Shown here: positions 8,609 through 17,576 of the stretch, in pieces
Position numbering within the stretch: position 1 is the stretch's first letter
Layout: every line of letters begins with the position of its first letter
Origin: Gammaproteobacteria bacterium
GTDB lineage: Bacteria > Pseudomonadota > Gammaproteobacteria > Steroidobacterales > Steroidobacteraceae
Assembly: GCA_003132025.1 (NCBI GenBank)
Contig: PKWJ01000045.1
Coordinates: forward strand, 110,956-149,954
Direction of reading: 5' to 3'
DNA length: 38,999 bases
Notes under the pieces: model-generated
What the model saw: the letters and a program-made list of their open reading frames with translations, nothing else
The model's database searches: none
What the model was told of the DNA's origin: nothing
Program-made: the position numbers and the translations under genes

Positions 8609-11341
8609 ATGTATGGACCCATGAGGCGAATTCCCTTCGCGTTGATTGTCGCGGCGGCGCTAACCGCAGGTTGGCAGGTCGCGCTCGCGCAGCAGACGGC
8701 GGCCGCAACGGCCAGCACAGCCGACAGCACTCCCGAATTGCAGGAAGTCGTCGTCACCGGCTCCCTCATCGCGAGGCCCAACGCCGAAACGGCGGAAGCC
8801 ATTTCAATTGTCTCGGCCGACGACCTCAGAAACCAGGGTGTCACAACGGTGGAGCAGGCGCTGGCGTTGGTCAGCGCAAATCAAACCAGCGCATATCAGA
8901 CTCTCTCCGCCGTCACGACCTTCGAGGGCGGCGGCTCATTCGCGAGTCTGCGTGGCCTGGGTGCCAACAAGACCCTGGTGCTGCTGGATGGCCAGCGCCT
9001 TGCGGCCAACGTGGTCACCGGCGCCGGCATCGATATGGATACCGTCCCATTCGCGGCCATCGACCACATCGAGGTACTGCGCGAAGGCGCCTCGTCACTG
9101 TACGGGACCGACGCCATTGCCGGCGTCATCAACTTCATCACCAAGAAGAACTACGACAAGGGTGAACTCGATATCACTGGAACGAAAGCGCAGGATGGCG
9201 GCGGCGGTGGAACCGGTGCGAACCTCACCTTTGGACACGGCAATGTTCAGACTGACGGCTATAACTTGCTGGTCGCGGCAAATTACAGCTATGGCGCGGA
9301 ATTGAGGGCAACTCAAAGGCCGTTTTCCAGCACGGGATTCAATCCGGCGCTAGGACTGGCAAACACCAATAACCCTGGAACAACCCCAGGCAGTTATTTC
9401 GACAACAATGGCAACGAGTGGCAGGTCGGCTACCCGGCCTGCAAAGGCAATCCATTTCTGACGCGCTATTACGGCGATTGCGCTTACGAGTACTCCGCCG
9501 CCGTGGACTTGATTCCGAAGACAACCCAAGCGTCGGGACTGGTCGAGTTCACTAAGGCACTGCCGGCAAATAACACCCTGCAGTTCCAGTATTTCTATGC
9601 CCGCTCCCAGGTCACCACCTGGGGCGGTCCTTATACGTATGAAGCCGGTGTGAACCCCGCAAGTCCCTATTTCCCCACGGCAGCCAACTCAACCTGCGTC
9701 GGAACCTGCAGCGGCCCGCCCGATCTTACCGACCCGATCCTGGCTGTCTGGACCGACGCGTACAACAGTCGCGACTTTCAGTACACCAATGCGGAAGACA
9801 GGTTTCTGCTCACGTTTGAGGGCAAGAACAACGGCTGGGACTACTCGACATCCTTCAACTTCAGCCGCAACCATAATCGCTCCGATGCGGAAACCGGTTG
9901 GCCCGATCTTGCGGTCAGCCTCCCCAATGGCGTAATCAATCCCCTGATCAACCCGTTTGGTCCGCAGTCGGCGGCCGGCCAAGCCGTGATCGAAAGCTCC
10001 TATCTGAGCGGCGAGGTTGCGGTCGGGACGTACCGACAGTGGAGCTTCAACGGTCACGCCAGTCACGAACTGGGTGACGCCTTTGGCGCTGGTCGAGCGG
10101 CAGCGTTTGCCGTCGGCTTCGATATTCGAGGCGAGCATATTGGCTACACGACAACGCCGCTGGCGGTGCCGCTGGCCAACACCACTGGTTTCTTGCCCAC
10201 GTACACCCTGGGAGCTCGCACGGAGCAGGCGGCCTATGCCGAATTGAATGTTCCCGTGACCAAGGATTTCGACTTCACGATATCGGATCGTCAGGACAGG
10301 TATAGCGATTTCGGTAACACGAACAACGGAAAGATCTCCTTCCGCTGGCAGCCATTCGAGATACTGACCTTCCGAGCGGCAGCGTCCACCGGCTTCAGGG
10401 CACCAACACTGTTCGAGTTGTACCGGCCCCCAACCTTCGGCGCGACCGGCGAAATGAACTCCTACCCGGGGTGCGCAACGGGGAATTACACGGCGATATT
10501 TACCCAATCGAACTGTACCGCGCAGGGCTTGGCGTTGTTTGGCGGCAACCCCAATCTGAAGCCGGAGCTATCGGACAATTTCGATGTCGGTTTTATCGTC
10601 GAACCGATCCAAAACCTCGGCATTACGGTTGATTGGTACCGAATCACTCTCAAGAACGAGATTCAAACGATTCCGGGTACTGCGATCTATGGAAATCCCA
10701 CTACGTTCGCAAACTACTACGTGTTGAACAATGCCGGATCGCTGACCCAGTCGCCGGCACTCGGCATCGATTGCAACCCTTACACCTCGGCTACCTGCGG
10801 ATACATTCTGCAGAACAGTCAGAACACGGGTGGCATCCAAACCAGCGGGTTTGATCTGAGTGCGCAATATCTCCTTCGGACGCCCATCGGCAAATTCAGA
10901 GCCTCTTTGGACGGCACATTGGTCACAAGATTCCTTTTGCAGCAGTATCTGGATGGCCCCGAGCTCAATCTGGTTGGACAATTCAATCAGGGGAATCAAC
11001 CGATCATTCGCTGGTCGCATAACCTGAACATCGACTGGATGAACGGGCCGTTTGGCGCCGGTATCAACAACCACTTCCTATCGTCGTATGGCGACTATGC
11101 GCTGGAAGCGAATGGTCAGGTTCATACCGTCGGCGACTATGACATTTGGGGTATCTACATGTCCTGGAAGCCGTTTGAGGCTCTGACAACGCTGGTCGGA
11201 GTGTCGAATCTTTTCAATACCGATCCTCCGTTCTCTAACCAGGGCGGCGGCAGCCTCACGAACTGGCAGGCCGGCTTCAACCCGCTGTTTTCGGATCCGA
11301 CCGGTCGGGCCTTTTATGTCAGGTTGAAGTACATATTCTGA
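8609..11341 (+). CDS. TonB-dependent outer-membrane receptor 3 (duplicate A)
   Basis: This is a 910-residue receptor with AGGGAG before ATG 8609; an in-frame ATG at 8621 is possible. The signal peptide is about residues 1-28 (RRIPFALIVAAALTAGWQVALAQ). The plug begins ELQEVVVTGSLIARP at about 43 and includes ISIVSADDLRNQGVTTVEQAL, SLRGLGANKTLVLLDGQR and HIEVLREGASSLYGTDAIAGVINF. Barrel landmarks are FRWQPFEILTFRAAASTGFR, APTLFELYRP and NPNLKPELSDNFDVGF, and the C-terminus is GRAFYVRLKYIF. It differs from duplicate B mainly in short blocks that probably lie in surface loops, for example GGPYTYEAGVNPASPYFP versus DGPEEYAGNVNPGNPYYP. The substrate is not determinable: no Fur box is visible and there is no neighbouring transporter. 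Confidence 0.93.
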   Translation: MYGPMRRIPFALIVAAALTAGWQVALAQQTAAATASTADSTPELQEVVVTGSLIARPNAETAEAISIVSADDLRNQGVTTVEQALALVSANQTSAYQTLSAVTTFEGGGSFASLRGLGANKTLVLLDGQRLAANVVTGAGIDMDTVPFAAIDHIEVLREGASSLYGTDAIAGVINFITKKNYDKGELDITGTKAQDGGGGGTGANLTFGHGNVQTDGYNLLVAANYSYGAELRATQRPFSSTGFNPALGLANTNNPGTTPGSYFDNNGNEWQVGYPACKGNPFLTRYYGDCAYEYSAAVDLIPKTTQASGLVEFTKALPANNTLQFQYFYARSQVTTWGGPYTYEAGVNPASPYFPTAANSTCVGTCSGPPDLTDPILAVWTDAYNSRDFQYTNAEDRFLLTFEGKNNGWDYSTSFNFSRNHNRSDAETGWPDLAVSLPNGVINPLINPFGPQSAAGQAVIESSYLSGEVAVGTYRQWSFNGHASHELGDAFGAGRAAAFAVGFDIRGEHIGYTTTPLAVPLANTTGFLPTYTLGARTEQAAYAELNVPVTKDFDFTISDRQDRYSDFGNTNNGKISFRWQPFEILTFRAAASTGFRAPTLFELYRPPTFGATGEMNSYPGCATGNYTAIFTQSNCTAQGLALFGGNPNLKPELSDNFDVGFIVEPIQNLGITVDWYRITLKNEIQTIPGTAIYGNPTTFANYYVLNNAGSLTQSPALGIDCNPYTSATCGYILQNSQNTGGIQTSGFDLSAQYLLRTPIGKFRASLDGTLVTRFLLQQYLDGPELNLVGQFNQGNQPIIRWSHNLNIDWMNGPFGAGINNHFLSSYGDYALEANGQVHTVGDYDIWGIYMSWKPFEALTTLVGVSNLFNTDPPFSNQGGGSLTNWQAGFNPLFSDPTGRAFYVRLKYIF

Positions 11342-11370
11342 TTCTCTGTTAGCTGATCAACCTCTTAAGA

Positions 11371-11396
11371 TCGGCCCCTTCGGGGGCCGATTTTTT
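11371..11396 (+). terminator. rho-independent terminator after receptor 3
   Basis: TCGGCCCC and GGGGCCGA form a perfect 8-base GC-rich stem closed by a stable TTCG tetraloop, followed by six Ts. It lies 30 bases after the stop codon, and the same structure recurs after the second copy. Confidence 0.95.
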
Positions 11397-11722
11397 CACG
11401 GCAGGCGGGGAGGCTGGGCATCAAAAAAACATTAAATTCAATGTGGTGAATAACAAACGATGGGGGTCGACAATGGTTATTTGTCCGATTGCACCGTTTC
11501 AGAGCGCGAATCGCCTTGCGCGCATCTGGCACCGGCGGCCAAGTGCGATCCGGGCACCGCAAGCGCCGCGGACATGTTACTTGTTGTCATGTCTGGGGGT
11601 ACTGGCTGAGAATCCGCTCGCGGCGAACACCGGGCGGTGCCCGCGGACCGAGTCCGCTCCGGGGGCCGCAGGGGCCTATGCACCGGATTTGTTCAGCACG
11701 CATATCTGTTGCCCCAATACGA

Positions 11723-11741
11723 CACATGATTGCATCGTGTG
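11723..11741 (+). promoter_or_regulatory. palindromic element / stem-loop, copy B
   Basis: CACATGAT-TGC-ATCGTGTG is the counterpart of 8354-8372. The stem is preserved by a paired change (G-C in copy A, A-T here), and the loop and flanks (GCCCCAATACGA before, GGTTTATTC after) are identical. It lies about 205 bases before the receptor start. Confidence 0.5.
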
Positions 11742-11945
11742 GTTTATTCAGATTATTCTCCCACCACTACTAAGGGGACAGCTTCGATCCCGTTGTTTTT
11801 GGGTCTCGTCTTTCGCTTGCACATAACGGGTTCGTCAGCTGCGCTGTTACACAATTGTGATCGGTAGTTTGCCTGCTTCAGCTCTCCGCGGCGGCGCGGT
11901 GAGTCCAAGAGGACATACCGAAGACGTAATTTAGGGAGCAATTCA

Positions 11946-14678
11946 ATGTTTCGACCCATGAGGCGAATTCCTTTCGCGTTGATTGCCGCGGCGGTGCTAA
12001 CCGCAGGTTGGCAGGTCGCGCTCGCACAGCAGACGGCGGCCGCAACGGCCAGCGCATCGGACAACACTCCTGAATTGCAGGAAGTCGTCGTCACGGGCTC
12101 CCTCATCGCGAGGCCCAACGCCGAAACGGCGGAAGCCATTTCGATTGTCTCGACCGACGACCTCAAAAACGAGGGCGTCACGACCGTAGAGCAGGCGTTG
12201 CAGCTGATCAGCGCAAATCAAACCAGCGCATATCAGACTGCCTCCGCCGTGACGACCTTCGAGGGCGGCGGCTCGTATGCGAGCCTGCGTGGCCTGGGTG
12301 CCAACAAGACCCTGGTGCTGCTTGATGGCCAGCGCCTTGCAGCCAACGTGGTCACCGGCACCGGCATCGATCTGGATACCATCCCGTTCGCGGCCATCGA
12401 TCACATTGAGGTGCTGCGCGAAGGCGCCTCGTCACTGTACGGCACCGACGCCATTGCCGGTGTCATCAACTTCATCACCAAGAAGAACTACGACAAGGGC
12501 GAAGTCGATATCACGGGAACGAAACCGCAGGACGGCGGCGGCGGCGGGACCGATGCGGACCTCACCTTTGGGCATGGAAACATTCAGAGCGACGGCTATA
12601 ACCTGCTGGTCACGGCAAATTACAACTATGGCGCGGAACTGAGGGCAACTCAAAGGCCGTTCTCCAGCACCGGATTTAATCCGGCCCTAGGGCTGGCAAA
12701 CACCAATAACCCCGGAACAACGCCGGGCAGCTATTTCGACGCCAATGGCAACGAGTTTCAGGTCGGCTACCCGGCCTGCAAAGGCAATCCGTATCTGACC
12801 CGCTATTACGGCGATTGCGCTTACGAGTACTCCGCCGCGGTGGACTTGATTCCGAAGACAACCAAAGAGTCGGGACTGGTCGAGTTTACGAAAGCATTGC
12901 CGGCAAACAACACCGTGCAACTCCAATATTTCTATGCCCGCTCCCAGGTAACCCTTTGGGATGGTCCTGAGGAGTATGCAGGCAATGTGAATCCCGGAAA
13001 TCCCTATTACCCGACGGCGGCCAACTCAACCTGTGTAGGGACCTGCAGCGGCCCACCCGATCTCACCGCCCCGATCACGGCTATCTGGACCGACCCGTAC
13101 AACAGTCGCGAGTTGCAGTACACGAACGTGGAAACAAGGATGCTGCTCACGTTTGAGGGTAAGAACGCGGGTTGGGACTACTCGACAGCCTTCAATTTCA
13201 GCCAGAACCACAATCGGACTGACGCGGATAGTGGGTTCCCCCAACTTGGGATCCTTGAGCCTGGTGGTGTGGTCAACCCTCTGTACAACCCGTTTGGTTC
13301 GCAGTCGGCGGCCGGAGAAGCCTTGGTCCAAAGCGCTTATACGAACGGCGAACTCGCAGTCGGGAGCTACAGACAGTGGACCTTCAACGGTCACGCTGGT
13401 CACGAACTGGGTGACGCCTTTGGCGCCGGTCGAGCGGCAGCGTTTGCCGTCGGCTTCGATGTCCGGGGCGAGCATATTGGCTACGTCACAACGCCGCTGG
13501 CGGTGCCGCTGGCCACGTCGACTTACTTTACGCCCACCCACACCTTCGGAGCTCGAACTGAGCAGGCGGCCTATGCCGAATTGAACGTTCCGGTGACCAA
13601 GGATTTCGACTTTACGATATCGGACCGCCAGGACAGGTATAGCGATTTCGGTAACACGAACAATGGAAAGATCTCTTTCCGCTGGCAACCATTCGAGATA
13701 CTGACCTTCCGGGCAGCTGCGTCCACCGGCTTCAGGGCACCGACGCTGTTTGAGTTGTATCGACCCAATCTCTTCGGCGCGACTGGCGAAATGAGCGCCT
13801 ATCCGGGCTGCGCAACCGGGAATTACACGGCGATATTCACCCAATCGAACTGTACCGCACAGGGCCTGGCGTTGGATGGCGGAAACCCCAATCTGAAGCC
13901 CGAGCAATCGGACAATTTTGATGTCGGTTTTATCATCGAACCGATCCAGAACCTCGGCATTACGGTTGACTGGTACCGAATCACGATCAAGAACGAGATT
14001 CAAGCGATTCCGAATACCGCGATCTATGGCAATCCCACGGTATTTTCTAACTACTACGTGCTGAACAATGCCGGGTCGCTGACCAATGCGCCGTCGCTGG
14101 CCCTCGACTGTGTCCCTTACACAGCACCCACCTGTGGATACATTCTGCAGACCAATCAGAATACGGGTGGGGAGCAGACCAGCGGCTTTGATTTGAGTGC
14201 CCAATATCTCCTGCGGACGGCCATCGGCAAATTCAGAGCCTCTTTGGAAGGCACATTGGTTACAAAATTCCTGTTGCAGCAGTATCTGGATGGTCCCCAG
14301 CTCAATCTGGACGGACAATTCAATCAGGGCGAGCAACCGATCATTCGCTGGTCGCATCAGCTGAACATCGATTGGACCAACGGGCCGTTTGGTGCCGGTA
14401 TCAACAACCACTTCCTATCTTCGTATGGGGACTATGCGCTGCTAGCGAATGGTCAAGTGCATACCGTCGGCGACTATGACATTTGGGGTCTCTACCTGTC
14501 CTGGCAGCCGACTGCTGCTTTTACAACGCTGGTCGGGGTCTCGAATCTTTTCGATACCAATCCGCCGTTCTCGAATCAGGGCGCCGGCCTACTCACGAAC
14601 TGGCAGGCCGGGTACAACCCGCTGTTTTCGGATCCGACCGGTCGGGCCTTTTACCTGAGGCTGAAATTCGTATTCTGA
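11946..14678 (+). CDS. TonB-dependent outer-membrane receptor 4 (duplicate B)
   Basis: This is a 910-residue paralogue of receptor 3, near-identical through plug and barrel strands. TTAGGGAG precedes ATG 11946. The signal peptide is RRIPFALIAAAVLTAGWQVALAQ, and the plug start is ELQEVVVTGSLIARP. Plug motifs SLRGLGANKTLVLLDGQR and HIEVLREGASSLYGTDA and the barrel motif APTLFELYRPNLFGATGEM are intact, and it ends GRAFYLRLKFVF. Differences from duplicate A cluster in short blocks, such as QLGILEPGGVVNPLYNPF versus DLAVSLPNGVINPLINPF and ATSTYFTPTHTFG versus ANTTGFLPTYTLG. These are expected to be loops that contact the substrate, so the two copies may take up related but different compounds (inference). 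Confidence 0.93.
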   Translation: MFRPMRRIPFALIAAAVLTAGWQVALAQQTAAATASASDNTPELQEVVVTGSLIARPNAETAEAISIVSTDDLKNEGVTTVEQALQLISANQTSAYQTASAVTTFEGGGSYASLRGLGANKTLVLLDGQRLAANVVTGTGIDLDTIPFAAIDHIEVLREGASSLYGTDAIAGVINFITKKNYDKGEVDITGTKPQDGGGGGTDADLTFGHGNIQSDGYNLLVTANYNYGAELRATQRPFSSTGFNPALGLANTNNPGTTPGSYFDANGNEFQVGYPACKGNPYLTRYYGDCAYEYSAAVDLIPKTTKESGLVEFTKALPANNTVQLQYFYARSQVTLWDGPEEYAGNVNPGNPYYPTAANSTCVGTCSGPPDLTAPITAIWTDPYNSRELQYTNVETRMLLTFEGKNAGWDYSTAFNFSQNHNRTDADSGFPQLGILEPGGVVNPLYNPFGSQSAAGEALVQSAYTNGELAVGSYRQWTFNGHAGHELGDAFGAGRAAAFAVGFDVRGEHIGYVTTPLAVPLATSTYFTPTHTFGARTEQAAYAELNVPVTKDFDFTISDRQDRYSDFGNTNNGKISFRWQPFEILTFRAAASTGFRAPTLFELYRPNLFGATGEMSAYPGCATGNYTAIFTQSNCTAQGLALDGGNPNLKPEQSDNFDVGFIIEPIQNLGITVDWYRITIKNEIQAIPNTAIYGNPTVFSNYYVLNNAGSLTNAPSLALDCVPYTAPTCGYILQTNQNTGGEQTSGFDLSAQYLLRTAIGKFRASLEGTLVTKFLLQQYLDGPQLNLDGQFNQGEQPIIRWSHQLNIDWTNGPFGAGINNHFLSSYGDYALLANGQVHTVGDYDIWGLYLSWQPTAAFTTLVGVSNLFDTNPPFSNQGAGLLTNWQAGYNPLFSDPTGRAFYLRLKFVF

Positions 14679-14716
14679 TTCTCCGGATCACAAAGCGGCT
14701 TATTGAGCGTTTCAGA

Positions 14717-14744
14717 TCGGCCCCTTCGGGGGCCGATTTTTTTT
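14717..14744 (+). terminator. rho-independent terminator after receptor 4
   Basis: The stem TCGGCCCC / GGGGCCGA with a TTCG loop is followed by eight Ts. It is the same hairpin as at 11371-11396 and lies 38 bases after the receptor stop. Confidence 0.95.
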
Positions 14745-14831
14745 AGCAGGTCAGCAAGCGGAAGCATGCCTTCCTTCGCTCAATCCCGACATAGACCGAG
14801 TCGCAGCGAACAAGCCGGTGAGCACATGCTT

Positions 14832-16424
14832 TTACGGCAGCCGGGGACCGCCGGGACTTGCAGCTGCGAATGCCGGCGTCTCGAGCGTCGGCAGATACCG
14901 CGGAGAGGACAGCGGATCTGCGTGCAGGCTGAAGGCGTAGCCGCAGGCGAGCAGCAGCTGCTCGGACCACGCCGGACCGATGAACGACAGCCCGACCGGC
15001 AGCTCCGCTACCTGCCCCATCGGCACCGACAGATGCGGATAGCCGGCGACCGCAGCCAGGGTGGTGAATGCATCGCCGCCGCGATCGCCGAGCACCTGAT
15101 CGACGCGCCACGCCGCGCTGGTGGTGGGTGCCACCAGCAGATCGAGCCGATCCTGTTGCAGCATCTGGTCCAGGCCCTGCGCACCCGCGAGCCGCTTTGA
15201 GGTCGCAAGGGCGTCCCGATACCCGGCATCCTCCAGCCCGGCGGTCTTCTGGGCGCTGAGGAAAATATCCTGGCCGAAGTACTGCAGTTCGTAGGGCGAG
15301 TCGCGGTTGTAGTCGATCAGCTGCGCCAGGTCGCGCGTTTTGACCGCCGCGGGCACGCCCGCCAGGTAGCCGTTGATACCGGCCTTGAATTCGCTCATAA
15401 GCACCGTGAGTTCGGCCGCCTCGAGCGGCGTGCTGTCGGGCGCGGACACCTCGACCAGCGTGGCACCGGCCGCGCGCAGCCGCCGCAGCGCGCGTTCATA
15501 GACGTCGTCCATTTCGGGGTGGCTACCGGGCTTGAAGCGCAGCACGCCGATGCGCTTGTGGCGCAGGCTTTCCGGATCCAGGCCGGCGGCATAGTCGGTC
15601 GCATGACACGGGCCGCTCGCCGGCTGGCACTCGCGGGCCCCGTGACTGACCAGCGCGCTCAGCAGGATCGCGACGTCGGCCACTGTGCGCCCCATCGGGC
15701 CGGCGGTGTCCTGGCTGTGCGCGATCGGCACAATGCCGCGCTGCGACAGCAGCCCCAGCGTCGGCTTCAGCCCGACGATGCCGGTCATCGACGCCGGGCA
15801 GGTGATCGAACCGTCGGTCTCCGAACCGATGCTCGCCGCGGCCATGCCGACAGCCGCCGCGACCGCGCTGCCGGAACTCGATCCGCAGGCCGTGCGGTCG
15901 AGCACATACGGGTTTCGGGTCAGCCCGCCGACGGCGCTCCAGCCGCTGGTTGCGTGCGTGGAGCGAAAATTCGCCCACTCGCTCAAGTTGGTCTTGCCGA
16001 GGATGATCGCTCCGGCCGCGCGCAGCGCCGCCGCCACGGGCGCATCGGCAATCGCGAAATTATCGACCAGCGCCAGCGAGCCCGCGGTGGTTGGCATCCG
16101 GTCCGCCGACTCGATGTTGTCCTTCAGCAGCACGGGAATGCCATGCAGCGGGCCCCGCGCCCCATGCTCGCGCCGCTCCTGGTCCAGGGCGTGCGCTTGC
16201 GCCAGCGCATCCGGATTGACCGAAATGACCGCGTGCAGCGCCGGGCCTTGGCTGTTCAGCGCATTGATGCGCTGCAGATAGTGCTGCACCAGGGTTTCGG
16301 CCGTGATCTGGCCCGACGCCATCTTGGCCTGCAATTCCGCAATCGAGGGTTCTGGAGTCATGTTTGCCGACCAGACGGGCGGTCCAATGGCGAGCGCGAA
16401 CGCGACACAAAGTGCACGGTGCAT
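14832..16424 (-). CDS. exported amidase-signature family hydrolase
   Basis: This is a 530-residue protein of the amidase-signature family, which hydrolyses amide bonds through a Ser-cisSer-Lys triad. A signal peptide is seen at the start (MHRALCVAFALAIGPPVWSA), so the enzyme probably acts in the periplasm. Catalytic motifs are the lysine in HGIPVLLKDNIES (Lys101), the Ser/Gly-rich CGSSSGSAVAAA (cis-Ser near 182-183), and the nucleophile in GSETDGSITCPAS (Ser206). KTNLSEWANFRS and GLKPTLGLLSQRGIVPI are also typical. The substrate cannot be told from sequence; relatives include aryl, peptide and aliphatic amidases. It is convergent with the receptor array (stop about 90 bases after the terminator) and divergent from the retropepsin gene at 16552. 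Confidence 0.88.
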   Translation of the reverse strand: MHRALCVAFALAIGPPVWSANMTPEPSIAELQAKMASGQITAETLVQHYLQRINALNSQGPALHAVISVNPDALAQAHALDQERREHGARGPLHGIPVLLKDNIESADRMPTTAGSLALVDNFAIADAPVAAALRAAGAIILGKTNLSEWANFRSTHATSGWSAVGGLTRNPYVLDRTACGSSSGSAVAAAVGMAAASIGSETDGSITCPASMTGIVGLKPTLGLLSQRGIVPIAHSQDTAGPMGRTVADVAILLSALVSHGARECQPASGPCHATDYAAGLDPESLRHKRIGVLRFKPGSHPEMDDVYERALRRLRAAGATLVEVSAPDSTPLEAAELTVLMSEFKAGINGYLAGVPAAVKTRDLAQLIDYNRDSPYELQYFGQDIFLSAQKTAGLEDAGYRDALATSKRLAGAQGLDQMLQQDRLDLLVAPTTSAAWRVDQVLGDRGGDAFTTLAAVAGYPHLSVPMGQVAELPVGLSFIGPAWSEQLLLACGYAFSLHADPLSSPRYLPTLETPAFAAASPGGPRLP

Positions 16425-16551
16425 TGGTAACTAATGACATAAGCCCGCGCCGCGGGCGCCGGCGTGGATCATAACCCGACTGGCAAGTTGTCTCGGCACG
16501 GCAAAGCGCGCACGATAGCCGAGCCACTTCTGGGCTGCGTGAGGGCATGCC

Positions 16552-17559
16552 ATGTCCGGGGCGGTTCGAACCTGGCTCGCCAAGCTGGTGCCATTGCTAC
16601 TCATCGGTGGCAGCTGGCCGGTCATATCCCTTTCCGCGCCCACGACCGGGTCGCTCACCGCCGGGATCGATGCCGAGCAGACCGGCCCTCTGTACGCGAT
16701 ACCCACGCTGCCCGACCGGGTCGGCCGCATCGTCGCGGCGGTGATGATCAACGGGCGCGGGCCATTCCGCTTCATGCTCGATACCGGCTGCAATCGCACC
16801 GTGCTGGCGCAGTCCGTGCTCACCAAACTGGGCCTGAGCGCCGATACGGACGCCTTGATATCCGTGATCGGCGTCACCGGATCGCAGGTCGCCGCCAGCG
16901 TGCATATCGACAACCTGGACGCAGGCGCCATGCATTTTCGCGACGTCGATCTGGCCGTGTTGTCCGGACCGGTGCTGTACGGCCTGGACGGCATTCTCGG
17001 CATGGAAGGCTTCGATGGCCTGAAGGTATCGGCGGACTTTGTCGGCAATTTGGTCTCGATTTCCAAGTCGCGCGGTCGACCGGCAGCGGCGCGGTATGCA
17101 GCCGTGCCGGTGCAGTTCCTGTCCGACCGCCTGCTGATGATCGATGCTCGTGTCGGCCACCAGCACGTCAAGGCGATCATCGACACCGGTAGCCAGCGCA
17201 CCCTCGCCAACGGTCCGTTGCTCGCGGCGCTCACCGGCGGCCGGCGCGACGTTTCGTCCACCTCGCCAGCCAACGTGATCGACGCCACGCAGTCTCTGCA
17301 GCCCGGGCTGATGGCTCGCGTACCGACCATCCAGCTGGGGGACACGAACATCCAGAATCTCGATGTCACATTCGGCGATTTTCAGATATTCAGGACCTGG
17401 GGACTGGACCATGAACCGGCGCTGCTGATCGGCATGGACGCGCTCGGTACGCTGGCGGATCTCGACATCGACTACCAGCGCAAGGAGGTGGACATGCTGT
17501 CGCGCACGGCGCCGCGTCCGCTGGTGCAGATCATGGGCCTTTCACCCACCAGCTGGTGA
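16552..17559 (+). CDS. secreted retropepsin-like aspartic protease, two DTG domains
   Basis: This is a 335-residue protein with an N-terminal hydrophobic segment (about 9-28). It contains two tandem retropepsin-like units: FRFMLDTGCNRTVL (Asp77-Thr78-Gly79) and VKAIIDTGSQRTLANG (Asp211-Thr212-Gly213), each followed by a later hydrophobic-Gly segment (GLDGILGMEGFDGLKVSADF; LLIGMDALGTLADLDIDY). Single-domain members of this family must dimerise to build the active site. Having both DTG loops in one chain would allow an internal, pepsin-like pair. ATG 16552 has GAGGG about 6-10 bases upstream. The small lipoprotein gene begins 18 bases after the stop, so the two are probably co-transcribed. The target protein is unknown. 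Confidence 0.82.
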   Translation: MSGAVRTWLAKLVPLLLIGGSWPVISLSAPTTGSLTAGIDAEQTGPLYAIPTLPDRVGRIVAAVMINGRGPFRFMLDTGCNRTVLAQSVLTKLGLSADTDALISVIGVTGSQVAASVHIDNLDAGAMHFRDVDLAVLSGPVLYGLDGILGMEGFDGLKVSADFVGNLVSISKSRGRPAAARYAAVPVQFLSDRLLMIDARVGHQHVKAIIDTGSQRTLANGPLLAALTGGRRDVSSTSPANVIDATQSLQPGLMARVPTIQLGDTNIQNLDVTFGDFQIFRTWGLDHEPALLIGMDALGTLADLDIDYQRKEVDMLSRTAPRPLVQIMGLSPTSW

Positions 17560-17576
17560 TTGCGCAGGAGATTGCA

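Larger units (their letters stand above)
8020..11396 (+). repeat. tandem direct repeat, copy A (leader + receptor + terminator)
   Basis: This is the first copy of a unit of about 3.35 kb. Similarity to copy B (11403-14744) begins at an AGGCGG stretch immediately after the DUF192 stop. It runs through the leader and the whole 910-codon receptor to the end of the TTCG-loop terminator. The two copies are separated by only about 6 bases, so this is a direct tandem duplication and not a scattered family. The exact borders are judged by eye. Confidence 0.85.
11342..11945. other. intergenic leader of duplicated receptor B
   Basis: The region starts with the terminator of receptor 3 and then holds the non-coding leader of copy B. 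I see no gene. It aligns with 8018-8608 in patches; the best-kept part is about 11707-11765, with the palindrome at 11723-11741. The segment between about 11570 and 11680 differs from copy A, so the leader has drifted more than the gene. Confidence 0.6.
11403..14744 (+). repeat. tandem direct repeat, copy B (leader + receptor + terminator)
   Basis: This is the second copy of the duplicated unit. It begins a few bases after the terminator T-run of copy A and ends with its own identical TTCG-loop terminator. The coding parts have the same length (910 codons) with no indel that changes the total, which argues that both copies are under selection. Confidence 0.85.

Noticed and set aside
13026-14411. 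A 461-codon open frame on the minus strand
   Set aside because: It is a shadow of receptor 4; a similar but interrupted shadow exists opposite receptor 3, so the frame is not conserved.
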